12,423 bases of DNA, taken from an uncultured Oscillospiraceae bacterium. Lineage in GTDB: Bacteria > Bacillota > Clostridia > Oscillospirales > Acutalibacteraceae. Below the pieces are notes generated by a model, which saw only the letters and a list, made by a program, of their open reading frames with translations, was not told where the DNA came from and did not search any database. The first letter of the stretch is position 1, and each line of letters begins with the position of its first letter. The position numbers were made by a program, and so were the translations under genes. The stretch covers positions 1-12,423 of the forward strand of contig URPG01000029.1 in assembly GCA_900549675.1 (NCBI GenBank), read 5' to 3'. Shown here piece after piece: positions 6,437-12,423 of this stretch.

Positions 6437-7747
6437 TCATTCGTGTCTAAGTGCATCAATAGGATTAAGATTAGCAGCCTTAATTGAGGGCAGCAGACCG
6501 AATACGATACCAATCACCATAGAGAAGACAACAGCCAAGATAATAGACGGCAGGCTGATAGATGGCGGAATTTGTGTGACAGAAGACATAATGGTAGAGA
6601 GTAAAATTCCTGCTCCTACCCCCAAGGCACCGCCCAAACTGGTCAGTACCGCCGCTTCGGTTAAAAACTGCCATAAAATTCTGTGTTTTCTCGCACCGAT
6701 TGCTTTTTTCAATCCGATTTCTCGGGTTCTTTCAGTAACGGAAACCAACATGATGTTCATAACGCCGATGCCGCCGACTAAGAGCGAAATGCTGGCAATC
6801 CAGATTAATTGCTGATTGGCAGAACTGTTTAAATCCTGCAATTCTTTTGCTCTTTTCAGCATATCACCGGCCTTGTAAGAAACGGTGTTATCCATTTCGG
6901 GAGTCATCTCTTCTGCGGGGATATCACCCATACTTTGTTGTCCGTTGGTATTGTAACGGTTCAATATTTCAGCCGCCTGTTTACTGACCGCCGCCATGGC
7001 TTCCGTATGGTTGGCTTTAACAGCTAAGGATTGCGGTTCATCAAACGCATAAAGATCCGGCCAGTTGCTGCTGGGAAAGAAAACCTTGCCGGCACCCTCA
7101 TTCATTCCCATATAGGTATAGTAATCTTCTTCGCTGTTAATAACAGGTGTGAATTTTCTGTTCTCTTCCACCACACCGATAACCGTGAAGGCCATGGACT
7201 TAAACTCTATGGTTTGACCAATAGGATTTTCGCCGGCAAATAGTGATTTTTCAATTGATTCGTCAATAATCACAACAGGGCGGAACTTCTCAAAATCGCT
7301 GTTGATAAAGTTTCTTCCCTTTTTAAGAATAAAATTGTTTACATCAAAATAATTGTTCTCAATGCCAAAGATTTGCACACTGTCAAGGTTGTAATTTTTA
7401 TAATACAAACCTTCATTATATTCGTTGCGATAATAATAGATACTGGCAGATTCTACGTCGGGCAAATCCAAAACCTCTTGTTTGGTTTCCTCGGTAATCA
7501 AAGGTACACCGTCAGGAATTCCCATATAATTCGTTTCATATAAAGAATCATGTTGGTAAAGCTGTAAACGAATTACGTTATTGCCGGCTCCGATTAAATT
7601 CTGTTTAATTTGCTCGTTGGTTCCTTTAATGGTGGAAACAATGGTAATAATCGAGGCAATACCGATGATAATGCCCAACATAGTCAAAAAAGAACGCATT
7701 TTGTGGTACCAAATTCCCTGAAAGGATAAACGAATATTCTCAATCAT
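6437..7747 (-). CDS. MacB/FtsX-type ABC transporter permease
   Basis: This 436-residue membrane protein is the transmembrane subunit of a MacAB-type (type VII) ABC exporter. The N-terminus, MIENIRLSFQGIWYHKMRSFLTMLGIIIGIASII, is the standard MacB start with a coupling helix and helix 1. An extracytoplasmic MacB-PCD-like domain follows (about 45-310). The C-terminal FtsX domain has three helices, including LLVGGIGVMNIMLVSVTERTREIGLKKAIGA and a final GLLPSIKAANLNPIDALRHE. Unlike E. coli MacB, the ATPase is a separate protein, as is usual in Firmicutes. The ATG overlaps the stop of the upstream membrane-fusion gene (shared ATGA) and has AAAGGCGG about 11 bases upstream, so translation is probably coupled. 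Cargo is unknown; families of this type export peptides, drugs or lipids, or act in mechanotransmission. Confidence 0.92.
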   Translation of the reverse strand: MIENIRLSFQGIWYHKMRSFLTMLGIIIGIASIITIVSTIKGTNEQIKQNLIGAGNNVIRLQLYQHDSLYETNYMGIPDGVPLITEETKQEVLDLPDVESASIYYYRNEYNEGLYYKNYNLDSVQIFGIENNYFDVNNFILKKGRNFINSDFEKFRPVVIIDESIEKSLFAGENPIGQTIEFKSMAFTVIGVVEENRKFTPVINSEEDYYTYMGMNEGAGKVFFPSSNWPDLYAFDEPQSLAVKANHTEAMAAVSKQAAEILNRYNTNGQQSMGDIPAEEMTPEMDNTVSYKAGDMLKRAKELQDLNSSANQQLIWIASISLLVGGIGVMNIMLVSVTERTREIGLKKAIGARKHRILWQFLTEAAVLTSLGGALGVGAGILLSTIMSSVTQIPPSISLPSIILAVVFSMVIGIVFGLLPSIKAANLNPIDALRHE

Positions 7748-9804
7748 AAAGCAAGCACCGCCTTTTCTGAAAGTTGTAATTGTGAAACAGAAACTCCGGC
7801 GGCCTTGGCGAGAGTATCTTCGGTTGTTAAAGTATTAGTTCCCCCTATGATTCCTTTTTCATTTTCATGGGGAACTTCATCTTCTAAAGTTTCCCCCTCC
7901 GGCGGAGAAGAGGTATCAGAAGAGTTATCACCAGAAGCTTCATCTTCCTGATAATTTTCATCGGTGCCTTGCGGACGGGTACGCATACCTTCTCGGAGGT
8001 CTTTGCCGTAAGGGAAGGCAATGCTGTCCTGCATGGTTAAGCCTGATTTTATTTCAATCATATAACCGCTGGATATGATTTTTCCGGTTTGTATGTATTG
8101 TTTGGTGAGACGACCCTTTTCCCCTTTTTTCATGACATAACTGCCGCCGTCGTCATCTCTGACATACATTTTTTCAATATAAAAGGTTTCGGAAGTTTCA
8201 TCAGAAGAGCGAGGGCGAATATCAATATCAAAATGCATACCGTTGTAAATGCCGTCTGTATTGCTGAATACAGCGGTGAATTGATAGCTCGAGGTATTGG
8301 GATTAACGCCGCCGTAATAACCATTGGAGGATACGGGATAATTGCTGATAGAAACGATTTGTGCCTCATAACTGCCGGTTTCCCAAGAGTTAACGGTGAT
8401 GGTATCTCCTACTTTCAAAGCATACAGAAGCGATTCGTTCAGTGTGCCGTGCAGGTAGAAGGTGTTTTCCCCTGAAACCACTAAAAACGGCTGAGAATTT
8501 GCCTGCGCATCTTCAATACTGATAAGAGAACGCACAACGCCGTCAATTGTGGAAGTTACTGTAGTATTGTTAACTTGCAGTTCAGCTTTATCATAATCAA
8601 TTTTCATCTGTTTGCGGGAGAGCCGAAGTGTTTTAATTTCTGCTTCTTTTTCAGCAATGGCTTGCTTTAATTCTTCCGCCGTGTATTGAATTTCATCATT
8701 AGAGGTATCAGATAAATCGTCCAATCCTACGGAATCACTGTTCAAAATATCACTGTATAAATCATCTTGGACGTCATCACTCGATTGATTATATTGTGGG
8801 GAGAAAATGTTTGGCAAAGTAGAGGATAGACCGTCGATTTCAAAGGAGTGAATCAAATCACCATGATTTGAGTTTTTCTCCCTCACCTCCAACACAGCTA
8901 CAAAAGGATTGCTTGCAGGGGGAGGTGTAGTCTCTGGAGGTGGTGTAGGTGTAGTTTCTGAAGGAGGTGTAGTTTCTGGAGGTGGTGTAATTTCTGGAGG
9001 TGGTGTGGGAGATGGTGTAGTTTGCGGAGTGGGCGTGGGCGTAGAGGTAGGGGGTGTTGTAGGTTGTAAAAATTCAGATTCCAATGAATCCCCCGTAGTG
9101 TTCATTGGAGCAAAGACTAAATTGTGGCTTTTCGCAGCAGAAGTCCCTGAAAAAGAAACCGGTTGTGTCACAGTAGAGGTGGGTAAACCAAATACCTTCA
9201 GTAAGAATCCCTTTGTAATCACTGCATTTTCGGTGCAAAGATAACGGTAGGGGTCCTCCTTGGTACCGCTGCCGGCATAGGGAATAGAATTTTCGTTGAG
9301 TTCCTCATAGAGGATAACATTTTCGTCGGCCGGCGGAATAGGAGTGGGAGTAGGGGGAGCAGTGGGGGGAGGGATAACAGGAGGAACATAAGGTGAAGTG
9401 TTTTTCAATTTGATAAGATCTTTTTCCGCCAGACGAATATCTTCATCGGCAGATTGCAGCTCAAGCTTTTTCTTTTCAAGAGCCAGTTCTAAGAGCGTTT
9501 TATCATATTGCAGAAGAGGATCTCCGATTTTAACGGTGTCGCCCTCTTTGACAAAAATTTCACTGATAATTTTATCAGCTTCGGGATAAATTTCTTGAAT
9601 GTAATCACTGGTTGCCATACCGGAAGAGGAGACGTTGTTTGCCCAATAATCTTCGGTGGCAATTTGTGCAACGGGAATAACCTCTACACTCTTTTTATCT
9701 TGCTGTTTACGGATAATGAAATAGACAATGCCGGCTATAACAGCGATGGCTGCTATAACAATACCGATAATCATAAGCTTTTTACGAGATTTCGTTGCTG
9801 TCAT
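7744..9804 (-). CDS. MacA/HlyD-type membrane-fusion protein with a large Pro/Thr-rich insert in its coiled-coil hairpin (MFP2)
   Basis: The 686 residues are long for this family. Order: basic start and one membrane helix (about 10-32); beta-barrel/lipoyl part 1 (about 68-101, VKEGDTVKIGDPLLQYD); coiled-coil helix 1 (102-134); an insert of about 230 residues (138-370); coiled-coil helix 2 (371-411, EELKQAIAEKEAEIKTLRLSRKQM); lipoyl part 2 (411-430, TSTIDGVVRSL); beta-barrel and proximal domain (to about 600); and an acidic Pro/Ser-rich tail (611-650) ending in a short LAKAAGVSVSQLQLSEKAV segment. The insert holds a Pro/Thr linker (138-158), a domain-like part (161-245, including GSGTKEDPYRYLC and ITKGFLLKVFG), a second Pro/Thr repeat (248-299), FVAVLEVREKNSNHGDLIHSFEIDG (301-325), and an acidic stretch (340-370). 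It shares ATGA overlaps with both the ATPase and permease genes. In a cell without an outer membrane the insert may reach the cell wall; this is inference. Confidence 0.9.
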   Translation of the reverse strand: MTATKSRKKLMIIGIVIAAIAVIAGIVYFIIRKQQDKKSVEVIPVAQIATEDYWANNVSSSGMATSDYIQEIYPEADKIISEIFVKEGDTVKIGDPLLQYDKTLLELALEKKKLELQSADEDIRLAEKDLIKLKNTSPYVPPVIPPPTAPPTPTPIPPADENVILYEELNENSIPYAGSGTKEDPYRYLCTENAVITKGFLLKVFGLPTSTVTQPVSFSGTSAAKSHNLVFAPMNTTGDSLESEFLQPTTPPTSTPTPTPQTTPSPTPPPEITPPPETTPPSETTPTPPPETTPPPASNPFVAVLEVREKNSNHGDLIHSFEIDGLSSTLPNIFSPQYNQSSDDVQDDLYSDILNSDSVGLDDLSDTSNDEIQYTAEELKQAIAEKEAEIKTLRLSRKQMKIDYDKAELQVNNTTVTSTIDGVVRSLISIEDAQANSQPFLVVSGENTFYLHGTLNESLLYALKVGDTITVNSWETGSYEAQIVSISNYPVSSNGYYGGVNPNTSSYQFTAVFSNTDGIYNGMHFDIDIRPRSSDETSETFYIEKMYVRDDDGGSYVMKKGEKGRLTKQYIQTGKIISSGYMIEIKSGLTMQDSIAFPYGKDLREGMRTRPQGTDENYQEDEASGDNSSDTSSPPEGETLEDEVPHENEKGIIGGTNTLTTEDTLAKAAGVSVSQLQLSEKAVLAL
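8908..9063 (-). repeat. Imperfect tandem repeat encoding Pro/Thr/Glu-rich linker of MFP2
   Basis: On the + strand, units such as GGAGGTGGTGTAATTTCT (18 bases) recur between 8921 and about 9025 with lengths 15, 24, 18, 18 and 30. All are multiples of three, so repeat changes would lengthen or shorten the protein without shifting frame. They encode PPPETT/PPSETT-like hexads at residues 248-299. A shorter Pro/Thr stretch is encoded at 9331-9393. Confidence 0.8.
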
Positions 9805-10622
9805 TCTATAACGCCCCCGCTTTCTTTTTCAGCAGAAACAGCATAATTTTCTGTTGGTTTGTTCTGATGTTCATCTAAGTAGGAGGAAGAATAGACAACG
9901 TCTGAATCCTCGTGTTCTCCGGGAAGAATTGATGGCTCAACTTGGTTAGCCGGCATAGATACAAATTGACCGTCACGAATATGGTAGGTCTTTTGGGCAT
10001 GGTCCGCAATTTCCTGTTCATGGGTAATCATCACAATGGTTACCCCTTCGTTGTTTAACTGCTGGAAGATTTCCATAACCTGTTTGCCGGAGGCGGTATC
10101 AAGTGCACCTGTAGGTTCATCCGCCAATAAAATCTTGGGATTATTGACAATGGCTCTGGCAATTGCCACACGCTGACATTGTCCGCCGGAAAGCTGTGTC
10201 GGTTTAAAATTGGTGCGCTCCGCAAGGCCTACACGTTCTAACGCTTTTTTGGCAATTTCCAAACGTTCTTTTTTGTTTACACCCGCGTATAAAAGCGGCA
10301 GAGCAACATTTTCAACAGCAGATTGACGTGAAAGCAAATGAAAGCTCTGAAAGACAAAACCGATGCTGTGCAGACGTAAATCAGAAAGAGCGGCGTCATT
10401 ATTAGCCAACACATCTTGGCCGCCAAGATAATATTCTCCGCTTGTCGGTAAATCCAAACAGCCGATAATATTCATAAGAGTGGTTTTTCCGGAGCCCGAA
10501 GGACCCATGATAGCCACATATTCTCCCTGCTCAACGGTAAGAGAAATGTTTTTCAGTACCGGAACATCCATTTTTCCTTGTATGTAGGTTTTATGAATAT
10601 TCTTAAGCTCCAATATGGTCAT
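9801..10622 (-). CDS. ABC transporter ATP-binding protein, MacB/LolD type
   Basis: This 273-residue cytoplasmic ATPase energises the exporter. Visible motifs: Walker A GPSGSGKTT (40-48), Q-loop Gln92 in FVFQSFHLL, signature LSGGQCQR (144-151; Cys replaces the more common Gln at 149), Walker B ILLADE (164-169) followed by PTGALD, and switch His201 in MITHE. These match the MacB/LolD/FtsE branch. After the nucleotide-binding domain (to about 222) is an extra polar tail of about 50 residues, rich in Glu, Asp, Ser and Asn, with no recognised motif. A strong GGAGGAGGTG site precedes the start. The ATG shares one base with the MFP1 stop, and its own stop shares ATGA with the MFP2 start. It presumably forms a dimer serving the MacB-like permease encoded two genes downstream. 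Confidence 0.94.
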   Translation of the reverse strand: MTILELKNIHKTYIQGKMDVPVLKNISLTVEQGEYVAIMGPSGSGKTTLMNIIGCLDLPTSGEYYLGGQDVLANNDAALSDLRLHSIGFVFQSFHLLSRQSAVENVALPLLYAGVNKKERLEIAKKALERVGLAERTNFKPTQLSGGQCQRVAIARAIVNNPKILLADEPTGALDTASGKQVMEIFQQLNNEGVTIVMITHEQEIADHAQKTYHIRDGQFVSMPANQVEPSILPGEHEDSDVVYSSSYLDEHQNKPTENYAVSAEKESGGVIE

Positions 10623-12109
10623 CAGGACACCTCCTCCAAAGCAGAAGCAAGTATCGGTTCTCCTTCTGTTTCAGGGATTGCATTTTCAGTGTTATCCTGC
10701 GGGATATTTTCTTCAGGCAGAATATCCATGTTTTCCCCGTTATTTTCCGGAATAAATTCAGGTTCTCCTTCTTCGAAGTTCATCATGTTGTCATCTACGG
10801 CTAAGGAGGGGTCAGTGGTAGTAGGCATACCGTTTCTGAGTTTTTCTTCAGGAATGGCCAAATAATCGTCTTTGGTAAGACCCTCTGTAATTTCATAAAG
10901 GTCGCTGTTATCATCGTAAGCACCTACGGTGACACTTCGTTTTTCTAATTTTTGATGTTTGTTCTGCACCCATACAAAATTATCGGCACCTTCTGGGGCA
11001 AGATAGTAGGAAGGAAGCCAAATTCCTGGCTTTGCCGCTGCATCGTCGCCTGTGGAAGGTTCGATATAAACGTGCTGGCCGATAATGAGTTTGTTTTGTG
11101 TGTCGGAGGTCATATCGTCTGCACTTTTGGCAATCACATTTTTGTCATCCAAGGTTACGTAAAAATTATAACGGGAACTGGTTTGCGGGGTAGCACCGGA
11201 ATCGCCGCCGCCCATATATACCACGCCGCCGTTTTTGTTGTCTGAAGCCGGATTTTCAAAATCAATGCTCTCAATTGTACCGGTCCAAGTATGCTCCGGG
11301 TTAATACGGGAATGTACGATGACAGGCATACCCTCGCTTACCTGGTAGCGCTGCTGCTCTGTAATGGTACCTTTAATGCGGTAGTCGCCTGTGGAGAGAA
11401 TAGAGATAAAAGCAGGTGTACCTTCATCCATATTCATCATGGATTGGTTGTTGCTTTGGTTAACAGATTGAACCAAACCGTCTTCAGGTGCTTTTACAAC
11501 ATTGTTCTCAATAGCGGCTGTTAATTTATCAATTTCTTTCTTTTTAGTAGAGGATTCATACTGCTGTTCCTTGATATTCAATTGCAGAGTCTGGATTTTT
11601 ATCGTATACGATAATTTGTTATCTGAAGAAGCCGAATTTCTTTCTTTTTCTAAGTCGGAGATTTGGCGCTGATATTCTTCAATGGTGTTGTTGGCATTTT
11701 CTACCGCTAATTTCGTCTGTTCAAGAGTGAGATTCATTTCTTCAACATCATAAGAAAAAAGCGGGTCGCCGGCTTTCACTCTTTGGCCCTCTGTGACAAA
11801 AATTTCATCAATAACTTTCGTATCGTCTTTATTGACCTTAATGGCCTTCTGAGGTTCTACAACCCCGGCATAGCGGCTGCTGATGCCCAAATCGGTGCCG
11901 GTAATTGAGGCAAGTGATGTGACCAATACAGGCTTGGCATTTTTATTTTGAAAATAATCTTTTAAGAAAAAGAACCAAACAACAATAAAGGCAATAGCTA
12001 AAACAACTACACTGCCTGCAATCAGTAAGATAATTTTCTTGCTTTTGTTTCCGCCGGCAGTTCCTCCGGCTGGTTGTTCCGCTGCGTGGTGGTATCGCTT
12101 TTTGTCCAT
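10622..12109 (-). CDS. MacA/HlyD-type membrane-fusion protein (MFP1)
   Basis: First gene of the export operon, 495 residues. Order: short polar cytoplasmic start, membrane helix (about 25-48), lipoyl part 1 (about 87-120, FVTEGQRVKAGDPLFSYD), a continuous coiled-coil hairpin (about 122-200), lipoyl part 2 (203-216, VVKAPEDGLVQSV), beta-barrel (about 240-350), proximal domain (about 362-425) and an acidic Pro/Glu-rich tail (about 440-495). It is the adaptor outside the membrane that would dock on the MacB-like permease. The frame is open to a TTG at 12169, but that codon lies inside the predicted -10 box. ATG at 12109 is preceded by AGAAAGGG at the right spacing and begins the conserved basic/membrane region. 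Compared with MFP2 it lacks any hairpin insert, so the two are diverged paralogues rather than a recent duplication. Confidence 0.9.
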   Translation of the reverse strand: MDKKRYHHAAEQPAGGTAGGNKSKKIILLIAGSVVVLAIAFIVVWFFFLKDYFQNKNAKPVLVTSLASITGTDLGISSRYAGVVEPQKAIKVNKDDTKVIDEIFVTEGQRVKAGDPLFSYDVEEMNLTLEQTKLAVENANNTIEEYQRQISDLEKERNSASSDNKLSYTIKIQTLQLNIKEQQYESSTKKKEIDKLTAAIENNVVKAPEDGLVQSVNQSNNQSMMNMDEGTPAFISILSTGDYRIKGTITEQQRYQVSEGMPVIVHSRINPEHTWTGTIESIDFENPASDNKNGGVVYMGGGDSGATPQTSSRYNFYVTLDDKNVIAKSADDMTSDTQNKLIIGQHVYIEPSTGDDAAAKPGIWLPSYYLAPEGADNFVWVQNKHQKLEKRSVTVGAYDDNSDLYEITEGLTKDDYLAIPEEKLRNGMPTTTDPSLAVDDNMMNFEEGEPEFIPENNGENMDILPEENIPQDNTENAIPETEGEPILASALEEVS

Positions 12110-12117
12110 ATGTAAAA

Positions 12118-12125
12118 CCCTTTCT
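12118..12125 (-). promoter_or_regulatory. Ribosome binding site for MFP1
   Basis: On the - strand AGAAAGGG lies 8 bases before ATG 12109. It decides this start over the upstream in-frame TTG at 12169. Confidence 0.65.
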
Positions 12126-12168
12126 AATAAATAAGTTTTAACAGAAATTAATAATATTCTTACAAACA

Positions 12169-12198
12169 ATTATACTATACAACAGTGGAATTAAGCAA
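12169..12198 (-). promoter_or_regulatory. Sigma-A promoter of the export operon
   Basis: On the - strand TTGCTT (12198-12193) and TATAAT (12174-12169) are separated by 18 bases. Transcription would start near 12162, giving a leader of about 50 bases. A nine-base direct repeat ATTAATAAT flanks the promoter (12147-12155 and 12201-12209). The whole spacer 12110-12371 carries two divergent promoters and no gene. Confidence 0.7.
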
Positions 12199-12277
12199 CT
12201 ATTAATAATTTTGGAAAGACACTTTTAAGAAATAATATGTTTTTTTATCTTTCCTCAAGTGATTTTCTGAACACAGC

Positions 12278-12306
12278 TTGCAATATGAGGTAAATCACCT
12301 TATAAT
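12278..12306 (+). promoter_or_regulatory. Sigma-A promoter of the RNase HI-like gene
   Basis: TTGCAA (12278-12283) and a perfect TATAAT (12301-12306) are separated by 17 bases, close to the sigma-A ideal. Transcription would start near 12313, about 59 bases before the start codon. Confidence 0.75.
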
Positions 12307-12337
12307 TTGTTTTATCACAAAGGAAAACAAATTATAA
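12300..12337. promoter_or_regulatory. Perfect 14-base inverted repeat overlapping the -10 box (candidate operator)
   Basis: TTATAATTTGTTTT (12300-12313) is followed, after the ten bases ATCACAAAGG, by its exact complement AAAACAAATTATAA (12324-12337). The left arm contains the -10 box of the RNase HI-like gene. Because the predicted transcript starts at the end of the left arm, the RNA could not fold this stem; a protein-binding DNA site is more likely. No regulator is identified. Confidence 0.6.
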
Positions 12338-12371
12338 AATGATTAGTTTTTGAAAATAGGAAGGGTATTAC

Positions 12372-12423
12372 ATGCCAAAAAAATTTTATGCCGTAAGAAA
12401 AGGGAAAAAAACAGGAATTTTTT
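12372..12423 (+). CDS. Start of an RNase HI-type protein with N-terminal viroplasmin-like domain, cut by the right edge
   Basis: Only 17 residues are visible, MPKKFYAVRKGKKTGIF. The K-F-Y-A-V-R-x-G-[KR]-x-x-G-I-[FY] pattern is the start of the caulimovirus-viroplasmin-like (hybrid-binding) domain found at the N-terminus of RNase HI proteins in Firmicutes and eukaryotes, which binds RNA/DNA hybrids. RNase HI removes RNA from such hybrids. The ATG has an excellent site, AGGAAGGG (12358-12365), six bases upstream, and a promoter at 12278-12306. Whether a catalytic RNase H domain follows cannot be seen, so no symbol is given. Confidence 0.75.
   Translation, partial: MPKKFYAVRKGKKTGIF

Noticed and set aside
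6426..6815. Open frame of 129 residues on the + strand
   Set aside because: It is antisense to the MacB-like permease, which has clear family motifs over the same bases, and it starts inside the terminator tail.
8921..9025. CRISPR-like or satellite array
   Set aside because: Units are degenerate, have no spacers of constant length and are coding in frame within MFP2.
8909..9244. Gly/Val-rich open frame on the + strand (111 residues)
   Set aside because: It is the complement of the MFP2 Pro/Thr repeat; its composition follows from antisense reading, and there is no ribosome binding site.
12110..12169. Extended N-terminus of MFP1 from TTG 12169
   Set aside because: This codon overlaps the predicted -10 box and there is a good ribosome binding site for ATG 12109.
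12213..12254. Inverted repeat GGAAAGA / TCTTTCC upstream of the export promoter
   Set aside because: Only seven bases with a 28-base loop in A+T-rich sequence; easily expected by chance.
12300..12337. Intrinsic terminator or riboswitch
   Set aside because: The stem is almost wholly A/T, has no U-run, and the predicted transcript begins after most of the left arm.

Overview
The window looks like chromosomal DNA of an A+T-rich Gram-positive bacterium, most likely a member of the Clostridia (Lachnospiraceae-like). The reasons are AGGAGG-type ribosome binding sites, near-consensus sigma-A promoters, a lipobox substrate-binding protein, a sugar ABC transporter without its own ATPase, and an efflux operon with membrane-fusion proteins but no outer-membrane partner. 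No rRNA, tRNA, CRISPR array, insertion sequence or phage gene was seen.

Region 1 (1-6377, + strand) is the downstream part of a carbohydrate-use operon. In order it holds: the C-terminal part of an alpha/beta-hydrolase-like protein (cut by the left edge), a Gfo/Idh/MocA-family sugar oxidoreductase, a sugar-binding lipoprotein, two MalF/MalG-type permeases, and N-acetylglucosamine-6-phosphate deacetylase (nagA). Together they suggest import and trimming of an acylated or amino-sugar-containing glycan. The ATPase is presumably a shared MsmK-type subunit encoded elsewhere. Two intergenic spacers carry strong stem-loops (3208-3261 and 5142-5179) that could set the ratio of binding protein, permeases and NagA. 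The first permease has no believable ATG/GTG/TTG start; a good ribosome binding site points to CTG at 3405 or ATT at 3402. A perfect U-tailed palindrome (6395-6427) ends this operon and the convergent one.

Region 2 (6437-12198, - strand) is a four-gene MacAB-type ABC export operon. Transcription order is MFP1 (HlyD/MacA-like), ATPase, MFP2 (HlyD/MacA-like) and MacB-like permease. Genes overlap by 1-4 bases, so translation is probably coupled. A clear sigma-A promoter lies just upstream of MFP1. The standout feature is MFP2: its coiled-coil hairpin is interrupted at the tip by about 230 residues, made of a small predicted domain split by Pro/Thr-rich repeats. Its sister MFP1 has an ordinary uninterrupted hairpin. 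Both MFPs and the ATPase carry polar or acidic C-terminal tails.

Region 3 (12199-12423) holds the divergent promoter and first 17 codons of an RNase HI-type gene with an N-terminal viroplasmin-like hybrid-binding motif. A perfect 14-base inverted repeat overlaps its -10 box and looks like an operator acting at the DNA level.
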